Positions 8,629 to 17,700 of a stretch of DNA of 64,000 nt are shown here, in pieces. The position numbers were made by a program, and so were the translations under genes. The stretch covers positions 2,418,001 through 2,482,000 of the forward strand of contig CP065007.1 in NCBI GenBank assembly GCA_016699715.1, read 5' to 3'. Positions within the stretch are counted from its first letter, which is position 1. Each line of letters begins with the position of its first letter. The DNA comes from Candidatus Competibacteraceae bacterium (lineage in GTDB: Bacteria > Pseudomonadota > Gammaproteobacteria > Competibacterales > Competibacteraceae). Below the pieces are notes generated by a model. It was not told the DNA's origin. It did no database searches and was given only the letters and a program-made list of their open reading frames with translations.

Positions 8629-10521
8629 ATGAATTACGAAGAATTCCACCGCTGGTCCATCGACGACCCCGAAGGCTTCTGGGGCGAACAGGCCCAGTTG
8701 ATCCATTGGCACAAGCCACCGCAGAAGATCCGGGACTATAGCAAGCCACCGTTTTGCAAATGGTTTGTCGGTGGCGAAACCAACCTCTGCTACAACGCGG
8801 TGGACCGGCATCTGGCCGATCGCGCCGATCAGAATGCCTTGATCTACATCTCGACGGAAACCAACGAGACCGTCATCTACAGCTACGCCGAGCTGTACCG
8901 TGAAGTGAACCGCTTCGCCGCCGTGCTGCAATCGCTGGGTGTCGGCAAGGGCGACCGGGTCATCATCTACATGCCGATGATTGCCGAAGCCTTGTTCTCC
9001 ATCCTGGCCTGCGCCCGGATCGGGGCCGTGCATTCGGTGGTGTTCGGCGGTTTCGCCGCCTACAACCTGGCGGTGCGTATCGACGACGCCAAGCCCAAGG
9101 TCATGGTCACCTCCGACGCCGGCATGCGCGGCGGCAAGGCCGTGCCCTACAAGCATCTGGTCGATGAGTCCTGCAGTCTGGCCAAATTCCCGCCGGAAAA
9201 AGTCGTGATCTGCAACCGGGGTCTGGACAAGGGTCTGACGCTGGTCGAAGGCCGCGATCTGGATTACGCGACGCTGCGCGCCCAGTACATGGACGCCGAG
9301 GTGCCGATCACCTGGCTGGAGTCGAACGAGCCGAGCTACATTCTCTACACCTCCGGCACCACCGGTATTCCCAAGGGCGTGCAGCGCGATGTCGGCGGTT
9401 ACGCGGTGGCGCTGGCCTCGACCATGAAGCACATCTACCACATCAACCCAGGCGAGACGCTGTTCGCCACCTCCGACATCGGCTGGGTGGTGGGGCACTC
9501 CTATATCGTCTACGGTCCGTTGATCAACGGTTCGCCGACCATCTTCTACGAGGGGTTGCCGATTCGGCCGGACCCGGGCATCTGGTGGAAGATCGTCAAC
9601 GAATACCAGGTGCGGACCATGTTCTCGTCGCCGACGGCGGTGCGCGTCCTGAAGTCGCAGGATCAGAAGTACATGACGGAGCACGACGTCTCCTGCCTGC
9701 GTTACCTGTTCCTGGCCGGCGAGCCGCTGGACGAGCCGACTTCGCGCTGGATCAGCGACGCGCTGAAGATTCCGGTCATCGATCATTACTGGCAGACCGA
9801 GACCGGCTGGCCGATGCTGTCCTACCTGCCGGGCGTGGATCTCAAGCCCAATCGCTTCGGCTCACCCGGATTCCCGGTGTACGGCTACGACATTCGGGTG
9901 ATCGACGAAGGCACCGGCGACGAAGTGCCGCGGGGCGAAAAAGGCGTGCTGGTCGTGGAGCCGCCCTTACCGCCGGGCTGCCTGAGCACGGTGTGGGGCG
10001 ACGACAAGCGCTTCGTGCAGAGCTACTTCTCCAGCTTCAAAACGCCGCTGTACACATCCTCCGACTGGGCAGTGCGCGATGAGGATGGCTACTTCTTCAT
10101 CCTGGGCCGCACCGACGACGTGATCAACGTTGCCGGCCATCGCTTGGGCACCCGCGAAATCGAGGAAGCCATCCAGGCCCATGCGGCAGTGGCCGAGGTG
10201 GCGGTGATCGGCGTGGCTGATAAGGTCAAGGGGCAGGTGCCGGTCGGCTTCTGCCGGCTGAAGGACCCAACGCAACTTGACGCGGCGGGCGCCACCGAGA
10301 AGATGCAAAAGGAAATCATCGCCAAGGTGCAGGAACTGTTGGGGGCGGTGGCCAAGCCACATAGCATCCACTTCGTCAGCTCGTTGCCGAAGACCCGTTC
10401 CGGCAAATTGCTGCGGCGGTCGATTCAGGCGCTGGCCGAGGGCCGCGACCCTGGCGATCTGTCCACCCTGGACGATCCGAACTCGCTGGAAGAAGTGCGC
10501 CGGGCGATCGGGCAGCATTAA
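8629..10521 (+). CDS. prpE: Propionyl-CoA synthetase (propionate-CoA ligase)
   Basis: Activates propionate with ATP and CoA to propionyl-CoA; acyl-adenylate-forming superfamily, cytoplasmic. It is 630 aa from ATG 8629 (AGAGGA upstream). The N-terminus 'NYEEFHRWSIDDPEGFW' and 'GGETNLCYNAVDRHL' match PrpE rather than acetyl-CoA synthetase. Later motifs: the P-loop 'YTSGTTGIPKGVQRD', 'YWQTETGWP', 'DDVINVAGHRLGTREIE', and the C-terminal 'KTRSGKLLRR' whose lysine is the usual acetylation site. The longer frame to 8413 overlaps mdh and has no family homology. In a storage-polymer metabolism it would feed hydroxyvalerate synthesis; that is inference. Confidence 0.94.
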   Translation: MNYEEFHRWSIDDPEGFWGEQAQLIHWHKPPQKIRDYSKPPFCKWFVGGETNLCYNAVDRHLADRADQNALIYISTETNETVIYSYAELYREVNRFAAVLQSLGVGKGDRVIIYMPMIAEALFSILACARIGAVHSVVFGGFAAYNLAVRIDDAKPKVMVTSDAGMRGGKAVPYKHLVDESCSLAKFPPEKVVICNRGLDKGLTLVEGRDLDYATLRAQYMDAEVPITWLESNEPSYILYTSGTTGIPKGVQRDVGGYAVALASTMKHIYHINPGETLFATSDIGWVVGHSYIVYGPLINGSPTIFYEGLPIRPDPGIWWKIVNEYQVRTMFSSPTAVRVLKSQDQKYMTEHDVSCLRYLFLAGEPLDEPTSRWISDALKIPVIDHYWQTETGWPMLSYLPGVDLKPNRFGSPGFPVYGYDIRVIDEGTGDEVPRGEKGVLVVEPPLPPGCLSTVWGDDKRFVQSYFSSFKTPLYTSSDWAVRDEDGYFFILGRTDDVINVAGHRLGTREIEEAIQAHAAVAEVAVIGVADKVKGQVPVGFCRLKDPTQLDAAGATEKMQKEIIAKVQELLGAVAKPHSIHFVSSLPKTRSGKLLRRSIQALAEGRDPGDLSTLDDPNSLEEVRRAIGQH

Positions 10522-10550
10522 ACCGCTAACCTAGCGTTTTTCCCTGGACC

Positions 10551-10584
10551 CAAGCGCTCCACTCTTAGGGGAGTGGAGCGCTTG
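10551..10584. terminator. Strong inverted repeat downstream of prpE
   Basis: Perfect 14-bp stem CAAGCGCTCCACTC/GAGTGGAGCGCTTG around the loop TTAGGG, 29 bases after the prpE stop. There is no T run directly after it. Its position and stability make it the likely prpE transcript end. Confidence 0.6.
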
Positions 10585-10838
10585 TCTCGCAAAATCACCT
10601 CCCTCCAATACGGAAAGATCGGATTCCCCGGATGCCTCCGGCTGATTTTGGGGCACCGCCACAGCGCTTCCGATACCCATCTTCATTCCTCAGCGTGAAT
10701 ACCCGCCGACGGTCGATCCGAATGCCGTCCGGGCGCAACTATGCACGCGGCATCCTCGATCCAGCAACCGGTTGATTGAGTTGCGGTTTCTCAAGTCATC
10801 GTATTAGTGCCGGACCGCCCTCTGAGGCCAACCGCAAC
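10585..10838. other. Non-coding stretch between the prpE hairpin and the 153-bp repeat
   Basis: No open frame here has a recognisable product or ribosome-binding site, and no repeat or RNA motif was seen. Confidence 0.4.
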
Positions 10839-10991
10839 GGTTATACCAATTCTGAATAGGTTTTCGTCATTCCCGCGAATGCGGGAATCCAGGCCGCCGC
10901 TGAAAAACGGGATACCCGCTTTCGCGGGTATGACGAACAGGGTGGTTATTGGCCTCCGAAAAGAACAAAGCCTATCGGGAAACGATATTAG
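10839..10991 (+). repeat. 153-bp MITE-like repeat, copy 1
   Basis: Matches 41708-41860 in inverted orientation with one mismatch that I can find. It contains two stem-loops of the ATTCCCGCGAATGCGGGAAT and ATACCCGCTTTCGCGGGTAT kind. Its two ends resemble each other imperfectly when inverted (both reach ...ATAGGNTTT). It encodes nothing convincing. No target duplication was found. Confidence 0.85.
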
Positions 10992-11178
10992 GTATCGATG
11001 AGGGTTCCTTCAGCTATTTCACGTCGGCGCGCGGCGTGGCGGGCATGAAGGCTGATTGCTGTTATTTAAAAGAGGGTAGTGTTCTAAATTTGGATATTGT
11101 ATCATCAATCACTGAATTTTATGAATCAATAGTGATCATTGATGTGATGCAATCACAGCGCATTGGGAGAAAAAAATT

Positions 11179-11490
11179 ATGGTTTTAGCACCGGTTTGTT
11201 GTCCACATTGTGGTCGAGATCATGTGGTTAAACGCGGCCAAACCGCGAACGAAAAACAGCGTTATCTATGTCAGAATCCAGATTGTTCCGCTCAAACTTT
11301 TATTTTGGATTATGACGATCTCGGTCGGGTACCGACTATTAAAAAACAGATTGTCGAGATGGCGTTAAACGGTAGCGGCATTCGGGATACAGCGCGGGTC
11401 CTCCACATCAGTCCGAGCACGGTGATCAGCGAATTAAAAAAAAAGAACCCAGTCTCGAATCGGTCAATCACGCCGTCCTGGAACGGCTGA
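11179..11490 (+). CDS. insA: IS1-family InsA, zinc-finger DNA-binding protein
   Basis: 103 aa. An N-terminal zinc finger ('CCPHCGRDHVVKRG' ... 'YLCQNPDCSAQTF') precedes a helix-turn-helix ('GSGIRDTARVLHISPSTVISELK'), the standard InsA layout that binds the IS1 ends. The A run at 11436-11444 lies in its last third; ribosomes that slip back one base there continue into insB to make the full transposase. Normal termination yields InsA, which in IS1 represses the IS promoter. Confidence 0.88.
   Translation: MVLAPVCCPHCGRDHVVKRGQTANEKQRYLCQNPDCSAQTFILDYDDLGRVPTIKKQIVEMALNGSGIRDTARVLHISPSTVISELKKKNPVSNRSITPSWNG
11436..11444 (+). other. Programmed -1 frameshift site (A9) for InsAB'
   Basis: Nine consecutive A residues. 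Shifting from the insA frame by -1 here opens an uninterrupted reading ('KEPSLESVNHAVLERLNPKHI...') straight into insB. IS1 elements are known to use an A-rich slippery site for this purpose. Confidence 0.75.
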
Positions 11491-11924
11491 ATCCAAAGCA
11501 TATCCTTGTTAATATTCAACGCATTGAAGATGCCAAACTGGACGAAATGTGGAGTGATGTTCGCAACAAGGAAAACCAGCGCTGGTTATGGCATGCCATC
11601 GACCATGCGACCGGCGAAGTGCTCGCCTATGTCTTCGGTGACCGAAAAGACCCCTCGTTCTTGGCCTTAAAAGCCCTCCTGGAGCCGTTTGGCATCACGC
11701 AATTTTACACGGATGATTGGGGTGCCTACGAACGTCACCTCCCCGCTGATCAACGGGTGATCGGTAAAAGCGGTACCCAGAAGATCGAACGGAAACATTT
11801 AACTTTACGGACCCGCATTAAGCGATTGGCTCGAAAAACGATCTGTTTTTCCAAACTGGATAAAATGCATGATATCGTCATCGGCCTCTTCGTTAATCGG
11901 TACGAATTTGGTATTTTAGTGTGA
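11445..11924 (+). CDS. insB: IS1-family InsB', DDE transposase portion (frameshift-expressed)
   Basis: Catalytic part of the IS1 transposase, read in the -1 frame after the A9 run; an internal ATG at 11547 exists but is not thought to be used. It contains 'DEMWSDVRNKENQRWLWHAIDH', 'YVFGDRKDPSF', 'YTDDWGAYERHL' and 'QKIERKHLTLRTRIKRLARKTICFS', ending 'HDIVIGLFVNRYEFG'. The DDE residues of the family are all present (D of LDEMW, D of TDDW, E of KIERKH). It looks intact. Confidence 0.88.
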   Translation, partial: EPSLESVNHAVLERLNPKHILVNIQRIEDAKLDEMWSDVRNKENQRWLWHAIDHATGEVLAYVFGDRKDPSFLALKALLEPFGITQFYTDDWGAYERHLPADQRVIGKSGTQKIERKHLTLRTRIKRLARKTICFSKLDKMHDIVIGLFVNRYEFGILV

Positions 11925-11947
11925 TATCCAAATTTAGAACACTACCC

Positions 11948-12166
11948 GGGATAAGTTGGATTTCGCCTGAAGCATATTCACGGTTTGCATGTAACTCACC
12001 TGGTCTAGTCTGGCTAAGTGCTTAACATATTTCAAAGTTGAATGACTTGCAACTGCATGGGATGGCTTCCGTTCGTCGCGAAAATCGGACCACTCGTCCC
12101 GGTGCTCCATACGGTTGGCCTCAACTAGACCTATAGTTAAACAACGTCAAAAGAGTCCCATAGACC
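11948..12166 (+). other. Leader region of the pilin operon
   Basis: 219 bases between the IS1 end and fimT with no convincing coding frame. It must contain the operon promoter unless transcription starts in IS1. I could not assign a sigma-70 or sigma-54 promoter with confidence. AAAGAG 13 bases before the ATG is the only ribosome-binding-like sequence. Confidence 0.4.
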
Positions 12167-12694
12167 ATGAACAAAAAATCAGGGTTTACCCTCCTCGAAC
12201 TGATTTTCACGGTTGCCTTGGCGGCGATTATCATGACGATCGGCATACCTTCGTTTCGGACAGCGATTCTCAACAATTCCCGTACCGCTCAACTGAACGA
12301 GTTTGTTGGTGTTCTCAATATTGCCCGTTCCGAGGCGATCAAACGTGGTATTAGAGTCACGATCTGTCGCAGGCTGGATGATGCCACCTGTGCTGCCGAT
12401 TCCACGAGTGTTTGGGAGAATGGCTGGATCGTTTGGGTCGATCAAAACGGCAATAGCGCACTCGATGCGGGCGAGGAAATTAAGATCTATGGCACCATCC
12501 CCAATAATTTTACCATGCGTAGCGGCGGAACATTCACACAGTCGATAGCCTATCTACCTAATGGCGTTAGCTCTGGAATGGGAACTTTCAACCTTTGTGA
12601 CAGCCGAGGGGTTGATCAGGCCCGTTTTATTGTTATTAGCATAACCGGACGGGTCAGAGTCAGGGAAAAAGAAGCGGGGGATACTTGTCCATGA
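12167..12694 (+). CDS. fimT: Type IV minor pilin of the FimT/GspH family
   Basis: 175 aa. A short leader MNKKSG is followed by 'FTLLELIFTVALAAIIMTIGIPSF', the prepilin cleavage site (G/F) with glutamate at +5 and a hydrophobic helix. The remainder is a GspH-like beta domain with 'LNIARSEAIKRG' and a pair of cysteines near the C-terminus. FimT/FimU-type minor pilins help prime pilus assembly and, in some species, bind DNA during uptake. First gene of a tightly packed operon; its stop overlaps the pilV start (ATGA). The region is A+T-richer than the rest of the window. Confidence 0.9.
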   Translation: MNKKSGFTLLELIFTVALAAIIMTIGIPSFRTAILNNSRTAQLNEFVGVLNIARSEAIKRGIRVTICRRLDDATCAADSTSVWENGWIVWVDQNGNSALDAGEEIKIYGTIPNNFTMRSGGTFTQSIAYLPNGVSSGMGTFNLCDSRGVDQARFIVISITGRVRVREKEAGDTCP

Positions 12695-13233
12695 ATAAGG
12701 GCTTCAGTAATTTTCAACGATTCCACCATGACGGTGGATTTACTCTGCTCGAAGTTTTGGTCGCGACGGTGGTGTTGTCGGTGGGCCTGCTCAGTTTAGC
12801 GGGCTTGCAGGTGATTGGATTGCGTACAGGCCATAGCTCTTATTTACGTACTCAAGCGACAATTCAATCTTATGACATAATTGATCGCATGAGGGCTAAT
12901 AAGAATGGGGTAGGTGATTATAACCAGCCTACCCAAGCTGGATCGGCAGGTACTGAAGATACCAATTGCGAAACAGTTAATGGTTGTAGTACGGCATCCA
13001 TGGCGGCACATGATCTGTTCAGATGGAATCAGGCCATTGTCGATGTATTACCAGGAGGCGTAGGGGTGGTTTGTGTCGATAGTACTCCCGAGGATGGCGA
13101 TCTCACTGATCCGGCTTGTGATAATGTGGGAGGAGGAAATCCTGCAACGGCAACCTACGCGATCAAGATTTGGTGGACTGATGATCAAGCGGCCGGCACA
13201 CAGCAACTTTTTGCCACGAGTTTCCGCCCATGA
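12691..13233 (+). CDS. pilV: Type IV minor pilin PilV
   Basis: 180 aa from ATG 12691, which overlaps the fimT stop; GGGGG lies 12 bases upstream. An in-frame TTG two codons earlier is possible. The leader ends in a double glycine, then 'FTLLEVLVATVVLSVGLLSLAGLQ', the PilV-type prepilin helix. Paired cysteines follow at about 'NCETVNGCS'. PilV joins FimT, PilW, PilX and PilE in the priming complex at the pilus tip. The stop overlaps the pilW ATG by the tetranucleotide ATGA. Confidence 0.9.
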   Translation: MNKGFSNFQRFHHDGGFTLLEVLVATVVLSVGLLSLAGLQVIGLRTGHSSYLRTQATIQSYDIIDRMRANKNGVGDYNQPTQAGSAGTEDTNCETVNGCSTASMAAHDLFRWNQAIVDVLPGGVGVVCVDSTPEDGDLTDPACDNVGGGNPATATYAIKIWWTDDQAAGTQQLFATSFRP

Positions 13234-13982
13234 ATACCTTGAATCTAAAGTATCGCCAACATGGAATGACCTTGATTGAAATCATGGTTGCCCTTGTAAT
13301 CAGCCTGTTCTTATTGGCGGGATTATTACAGATGTTCGTCGCTACCCGGCAATCGTCAAGGATTCAGGAAAATTTATCTCGTATTCAAGAAAACGGTCGA
13401 TTTGGAATTGAGTATATCAATCGTGTTGTTCGACAAACGGGTTATCGTTCTAGAACCACCATATTGAACGGTGAATCTTTTAAGCAGAAGTTTAATGTTG
13501 ATATGATTGGGGGCACCAATAATGATGGGTATAATAACAGTGATAAGGTAATTGCCCGATTCGAGGGTGAAAATAGCGGTCAAGGTGTAGTGAAAAATTG
13601 TCTTAATCAAACAATAACTTCGCCAGCGATCTCTATTGATACCTTGAGCATCAATACTGATGCTCAAGGTATCGTTAATCTTTACTGTCAAGTTGTTACA
13701 CCAGCAGGGGCAGCAGCGCAAACCCAACCGATCTTGGAAAACGTGGAAGATATGCAGATTCTTTACGGTGAAAGGAAAGGTGGCAATCTTGCTTATGTGC
13801 CAGCAACGAATGTACAAAAATGGGAAGATGTTTTTAGTGTGCGGATTAGCCTCTTGTTAAGAACTGCTGAAAATAATTTGGCTGAGGCTCCTCAACCTTA
13901 CACGATCAATGGCGTGACAACCACCCCGACTGATCGGCGCTTGCGTCGCGTGTTTACGACTACCGTTGCGCTGCGCAACTGA
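13230..13982 (+). CDS. pilW: Type IV pilus assembly protein PilW
   Basis: 250 aa. A leader ending in 'RQHG' is followed by 'MTLIEIMVALVISLFLLAGLLQMF', the PilW prepilin motif with glutamate at +5. The 'ENGRFGIEYINRVVRQTGYR' segment is characteristic of PilW. The body is a large beta-rich domain with no recognised enzymatic motif. Translation is probably coupled to pilV through ATGA. Confidence 0.9.
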   Translation: MNTLNLKYRQHGMTLIEIMVALVISLFLLAGLLQMFVATRQSSRIQENLSRIQENGRFGIEYINRVVRQTGYRSRTTILNGESFKQKFNVDMIGGTNNDGYNNSDKVIARFEGENSGQGVVKNCLNQTITSPAISIDTLSINTDAQGIVNLYCQVVTPAGAAAQTQPILENVEDMQILYGERKGGNLAYVPATNVQKWEDVFSVRISLLLRTAENNLAEAPQPYTINGVTTTPTDRRLRRVFTTTVALRN

Positions 13983-13999
13983 ATTTGCAGGATATTCAC

Positions 14000-14680
14000 A
14001 TGATCAATAAGCAATTTGTACTTAAAAAATACCAGACGGGCAGTGCCTTGATTATTGGCCTGACAATCTTATTATTAATGTTGATTCTTGGCACGGCTGG
14101 AATGAGAACCACGATCATGGAAGAACGGATGGCTGGTAATACTCGTGACTATAATAATGCTTTTCAGGCAGCAGAGGTGGGATTGATTGATGGAGAGCAG
14201 GATGTAAGCAATAAAGATCCTGTTACGAAACAAAAACTTCGTCCTGCGGATTATGCGAAGAATGATTTTGCCAATGACTGCAATATTGGTAATACGAGTA
14301 GAGAGTTCGATGGTTTGTGTATACCCAATACAGCGCCGAATAAACCAAAATGGCTATACATTGATGATGTTAATGACATTGAATTTAATTGGAATGCGGT
14401 AGCTGCCGACAACATCAATGGCGCATTACCTTATCGGGTTTATGGTCAAGATACTGAGATAGGAGGTATTTCACCTCAATCATTGCCATCCGTTTCCAGG
14501 CAACCCCGATACATTGTTGAGTACTTGGGTGGCCTTGGTTCTTTGGTGATCGGTAGAAATCCCACGGCATTGACCAACTATTATCGAACGACAACCCAGG
14601 GTTATGGAATCGCAACGACCGACGATGCAACTCCATTACCCATCGCCCGCGTTATGCTGCAATCGGTTTATGGAAAATGA
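14000..14680 (+). CDS. pilX: Type IV pilus assembly protein PilX
   Basis: 226 aa from ATG 14000 (GCAGGA upstream); TTG 13985 is an alternative. The N-terminus 'QTGSALIIGLTILLLMLILGTAGMRTTIMEERMAGN' is the PilX signature: glycine, hydrophobic stretch lacking the strict E5, and the 'EERMAGN' motif. The body contains 'NAFQAAEVGLIDGE'. It lies 17 bases after pilW and 39 before pilY1. Predicted minor pilin that helps carry PilY1 to the pilus tip. Confidence 0.9.
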   Translation: MINKQFVLKKYQTGSALIIGLTILLLMLILGTAGMRTTIMEERMAGNTRDYNNAFQAAEVGLIDGEQDVSNKDPVTKQKLRPADYAKNDFANDCNIGNTSREFDGLCIPNTAPNKPKWLYIDDVNDIEFNWNAVAADNINGALPYRVYGQDTEIGGISPQSLPSVSRQPRYIVEYLGGLGSLVIGRNPTALTNYYRTTTQGYGIATTDDATPLPIARVMLQSVYGK

Positions 14681-14719
14681 ATCCTTTAGAGATTCACGAA
14701 TTAAATTGAGGAGAAACCC

Positions 14720-17700
14720 ATGAGTAACAGACGAATTGCCAGTCCGTGGCGTTGGTTTGGAAGCCTATTAGCCGGTTTGATGCTCGCATCATTCCTGCCA
14801 CAAGCCCATGCTGAAGAGGATATTTCCAATCTACCACTCTTTCTGGGTGGCAATGGTGTTCCTCTCGCCATGCTGGTCATGGGGCGCGATCACAAGCTTT
14901 ATTATGAAGCCTATAACGATGCTTCCGACCTGAACCAGGATGGTCAGATTGATGTCGGTTACAAACCGGATCTAACTCAAGATAACCAACCGCTCAATTA
15001 CTTCGGTTATTTTGACTCATACAAGTGCTATAGCTATAACAATAACAATGGAGTGTTTACCCCGACTGTCGTCACGAGCAGCAAAAAGTGCTCGGGGGCT
15101 TGGAGTGGTGATTTTCTAAACTATTTGACCACTTCCAGGGTGGATGCCCTGCGCCGGGTGCTTTATGGTGGGTATCGATCGACCGATAGCGCGACGGAAA
15201 CCATTCTCGAACGCTCGCGCATCCCTCAGGATGCCCATAGCTGGGGCAAGGAGTACGTCAGCATTTCCCATGATGGATACGATATTCGGGACTATACTCC
15301 GCTCGACTTGCCGGCAGCGGACACCCGTCATCTATTTGCCAACACCACATTGCAGAATGACACCAACCAACTGCCGTTGCTGCGAGTACTCACAAACAGC
15401 AAATATCGAATTTGGGAATGGGTAGCGATCGAACGTCCCGTGGCCGGGGATAAGTGCCTTGATGGTGGAAGTGGGCCGATTTGTGCGACTGCTGGAGGTA
15501 CATTATGGGAATTTGTGCCGGATACAATTCTCACGCTAACCCAGACCGTGCATAAAGTTACCACCCGAAATAGCAGTACTGGAAATCCCTATCCAACAAA
15601 TAGCAGCCAATTTGATAGTTTGGTGCTTACCAACGCCATCACCGCCAATTTATGTGGTTCCCGGTCGGTTTCCACCATCAATGGTAGTGGCAACCCCTTC
15701 GACGGTGTTAATGGCTGCAATAATGACAATTACATTAACGTATTTACCGGACAAATTAATATTGCTACTGCTGGAACATACACGTTTTCAGTCGATGGAG
15801 ACGATGCCGTTGACCTGCAAATTGATGGCACTACTGTAGCTTCCTGGTATGGTGGTCATGGCAATTGCAACTGCAATGACCACTCCGGTTCAATTTCCTT
15901 ATCTGCCGGTGCGCATACTCTGCGGTTCCGGCATGAAGAAAATAGTGGGGGCGATAATTACTATTTAAGGTGGCAACGTACAGTCCCCACTTCAGCCAGG
16001 ACGGATTACACCGTCCGAGTGAAGGCCTGCGTTAGCGGTTTGCTGGAATCCGAGTGTAAAGGCTATCCGGAGAATGCTCCCACAGTCTATAAGCCAACTG
16101 GCCTATTGCATGATTATGGTGAAACCGATCGCATGGCTTTCGGTTTATTGACAGGTTCTTTTAAGAAGCATATGTCAGGTGGTGTGCTTCGCAAAAATGT
16201 TTCATCCTTCAAGAATGAAATCAATGCCAATACGGGGCAGTTCATAGTACCGGCCAGCGCGGGTAGCATCGTGGATACAATCAGCAAAATGCGGATCGTT
16301 GGTTTTCAAGGCAGCTACGCCTACAACGACGGGGGTTGCGGGGTACCCATGGTGGCGTCCATGCAGGAGGGGCGCTGTGCCATGTGGGGTAATCCCGTCG
16401 CTGAGATGATGTACGAAAGCATGCGCTACTTTGCGGGCAAGACCGGACCACTCTCCGCTTACGATTTTACAAATGAGTTCAGCAGTTTTGTCACTGCGGA
16501 TAAGCTCAATCTACCCAAACCAGCTTGGTCCGACCCTTATCGCTCCGAAGCCAATGGCGGTTATCCATACTGCTCCAGACCGTTCGAAGTGGTGATCGCG
16601 GATCTTCCTTCTTTTGACACCGATCAATTGCCTGGAGTTGACTCGAACTTTGGCGGCGGCATCAGCAGTGATATCGGAACCCTGAATGTTGCCAGTCTCG
16701 GTCAGACTATTTGGGACAACGAGGAAGGCGGTACGAAGAAGATCTTCATCGGCCAGTCTGGTAGCACTTATGACACCGCCCCAACGCCCAAGGATGTCAG
16801 CAGTTTCGGCAACATTCGTGGATTGGCGCCGGAAGAACCAACCCGGCAAGGTGGCTATTACGCGGCTGCCTTGGGCTATTTCGGCAAAACCACTGGAATC
16901 CGGCAAATCAGCGTTGCCGGTTTAGCCAGCGCCCATATTGTTAAGACCGATGTTTTCGGCGTGTCCTTGTCTTCACCGTTACCCACCATCAATATTCCGA
17001 TGGCCGATGGGAAAGTAATCACGGTCGTGCCTTTTGCAAAATCAGTGGGTGGTAGTGGCATCAATGCGACGAAAGGACAGTTTCAGCCGACCAATACCAT
17101 TGTCGATTTCTTCATTGAAACTATTGCCAATACCGGAACTGGCAACCATGATGATGATATCAATGAAGGACGACCTTATATCAAGTTCAGAATCAATTAT
17201 GAAGATTCTGAATATGGTTCCGATCATGACATGGATGCTATTGTGACCTATACATTCACGGTCGATGATTCCAATCAATTGATCATTGACCTCAGTTCCG
17301 ATTATGAGGCAGGCGGTATTCTCCATCACATGGGTTATGTGATCTCGGGTACTACCACAGATGGCGTGTACTTGGAAGTCCGCGATTGGAATCGATTAAC
17401 TACTAATACAGGAAGTCCCAGCAGCGATGTGGATTATTTCCTGGATACCCCTCCCGGCTTTCAGGGTACGCCGCCCGCTCCAGACTCTGGAAGCGGCACT
17501 TGGAATGACGGAGTTGCGTTACCAACACAGTCGAGTCGGACTTTCTCACCATCAAGCACACTGGAGACATCCACCGCTTCCTTCATCAAGCACGACCCAC
17601 TATGGTATGCGGCCAAGTGGGGCGGTTTCATCGAAAACACCGACGACGCTAATAACCTGCCAGACAAACAGGGCGAATGGGATCGGGATGGCGACGGTAA

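Larger units (their letters stand above)
11074..11947 (+). mobile_element. IS1-family insertion sequence
   Basis: 874 bp bounded by 24-bp perfect inverted repeats (GGGTAGTGTTCTAAATTTGG and four more bases; 11074-11097 and 11924-11947). It carries insA and insB joined by a -1 frameshift window. No 8-9 bp target duplication is visible. The element is clearly more A+T-rich than the surrounding chromosome. It sits 82 bp from the 153-bp repeat and 219 bp before fimT, where it could affect pilus expression. Confidence 0.9.

Noticed and set aside
10949..11188. 79-codon frame spanning the 153-bp repeat and the IS1 left end
   Set aside because: It begins inside the repeat and ends inside the IS; no family resemblance.
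11074..11947. Target-site duplication for the IS1-family element
   Set aside because: Flanks TTTAAAAGA and GGGATAAGT do not match.
11948..12166. Sigma-54 promoter before fimT (TGGCTAAGTGCTTA)
   Set aside because: The GG and GC elements have the wrong spacing.
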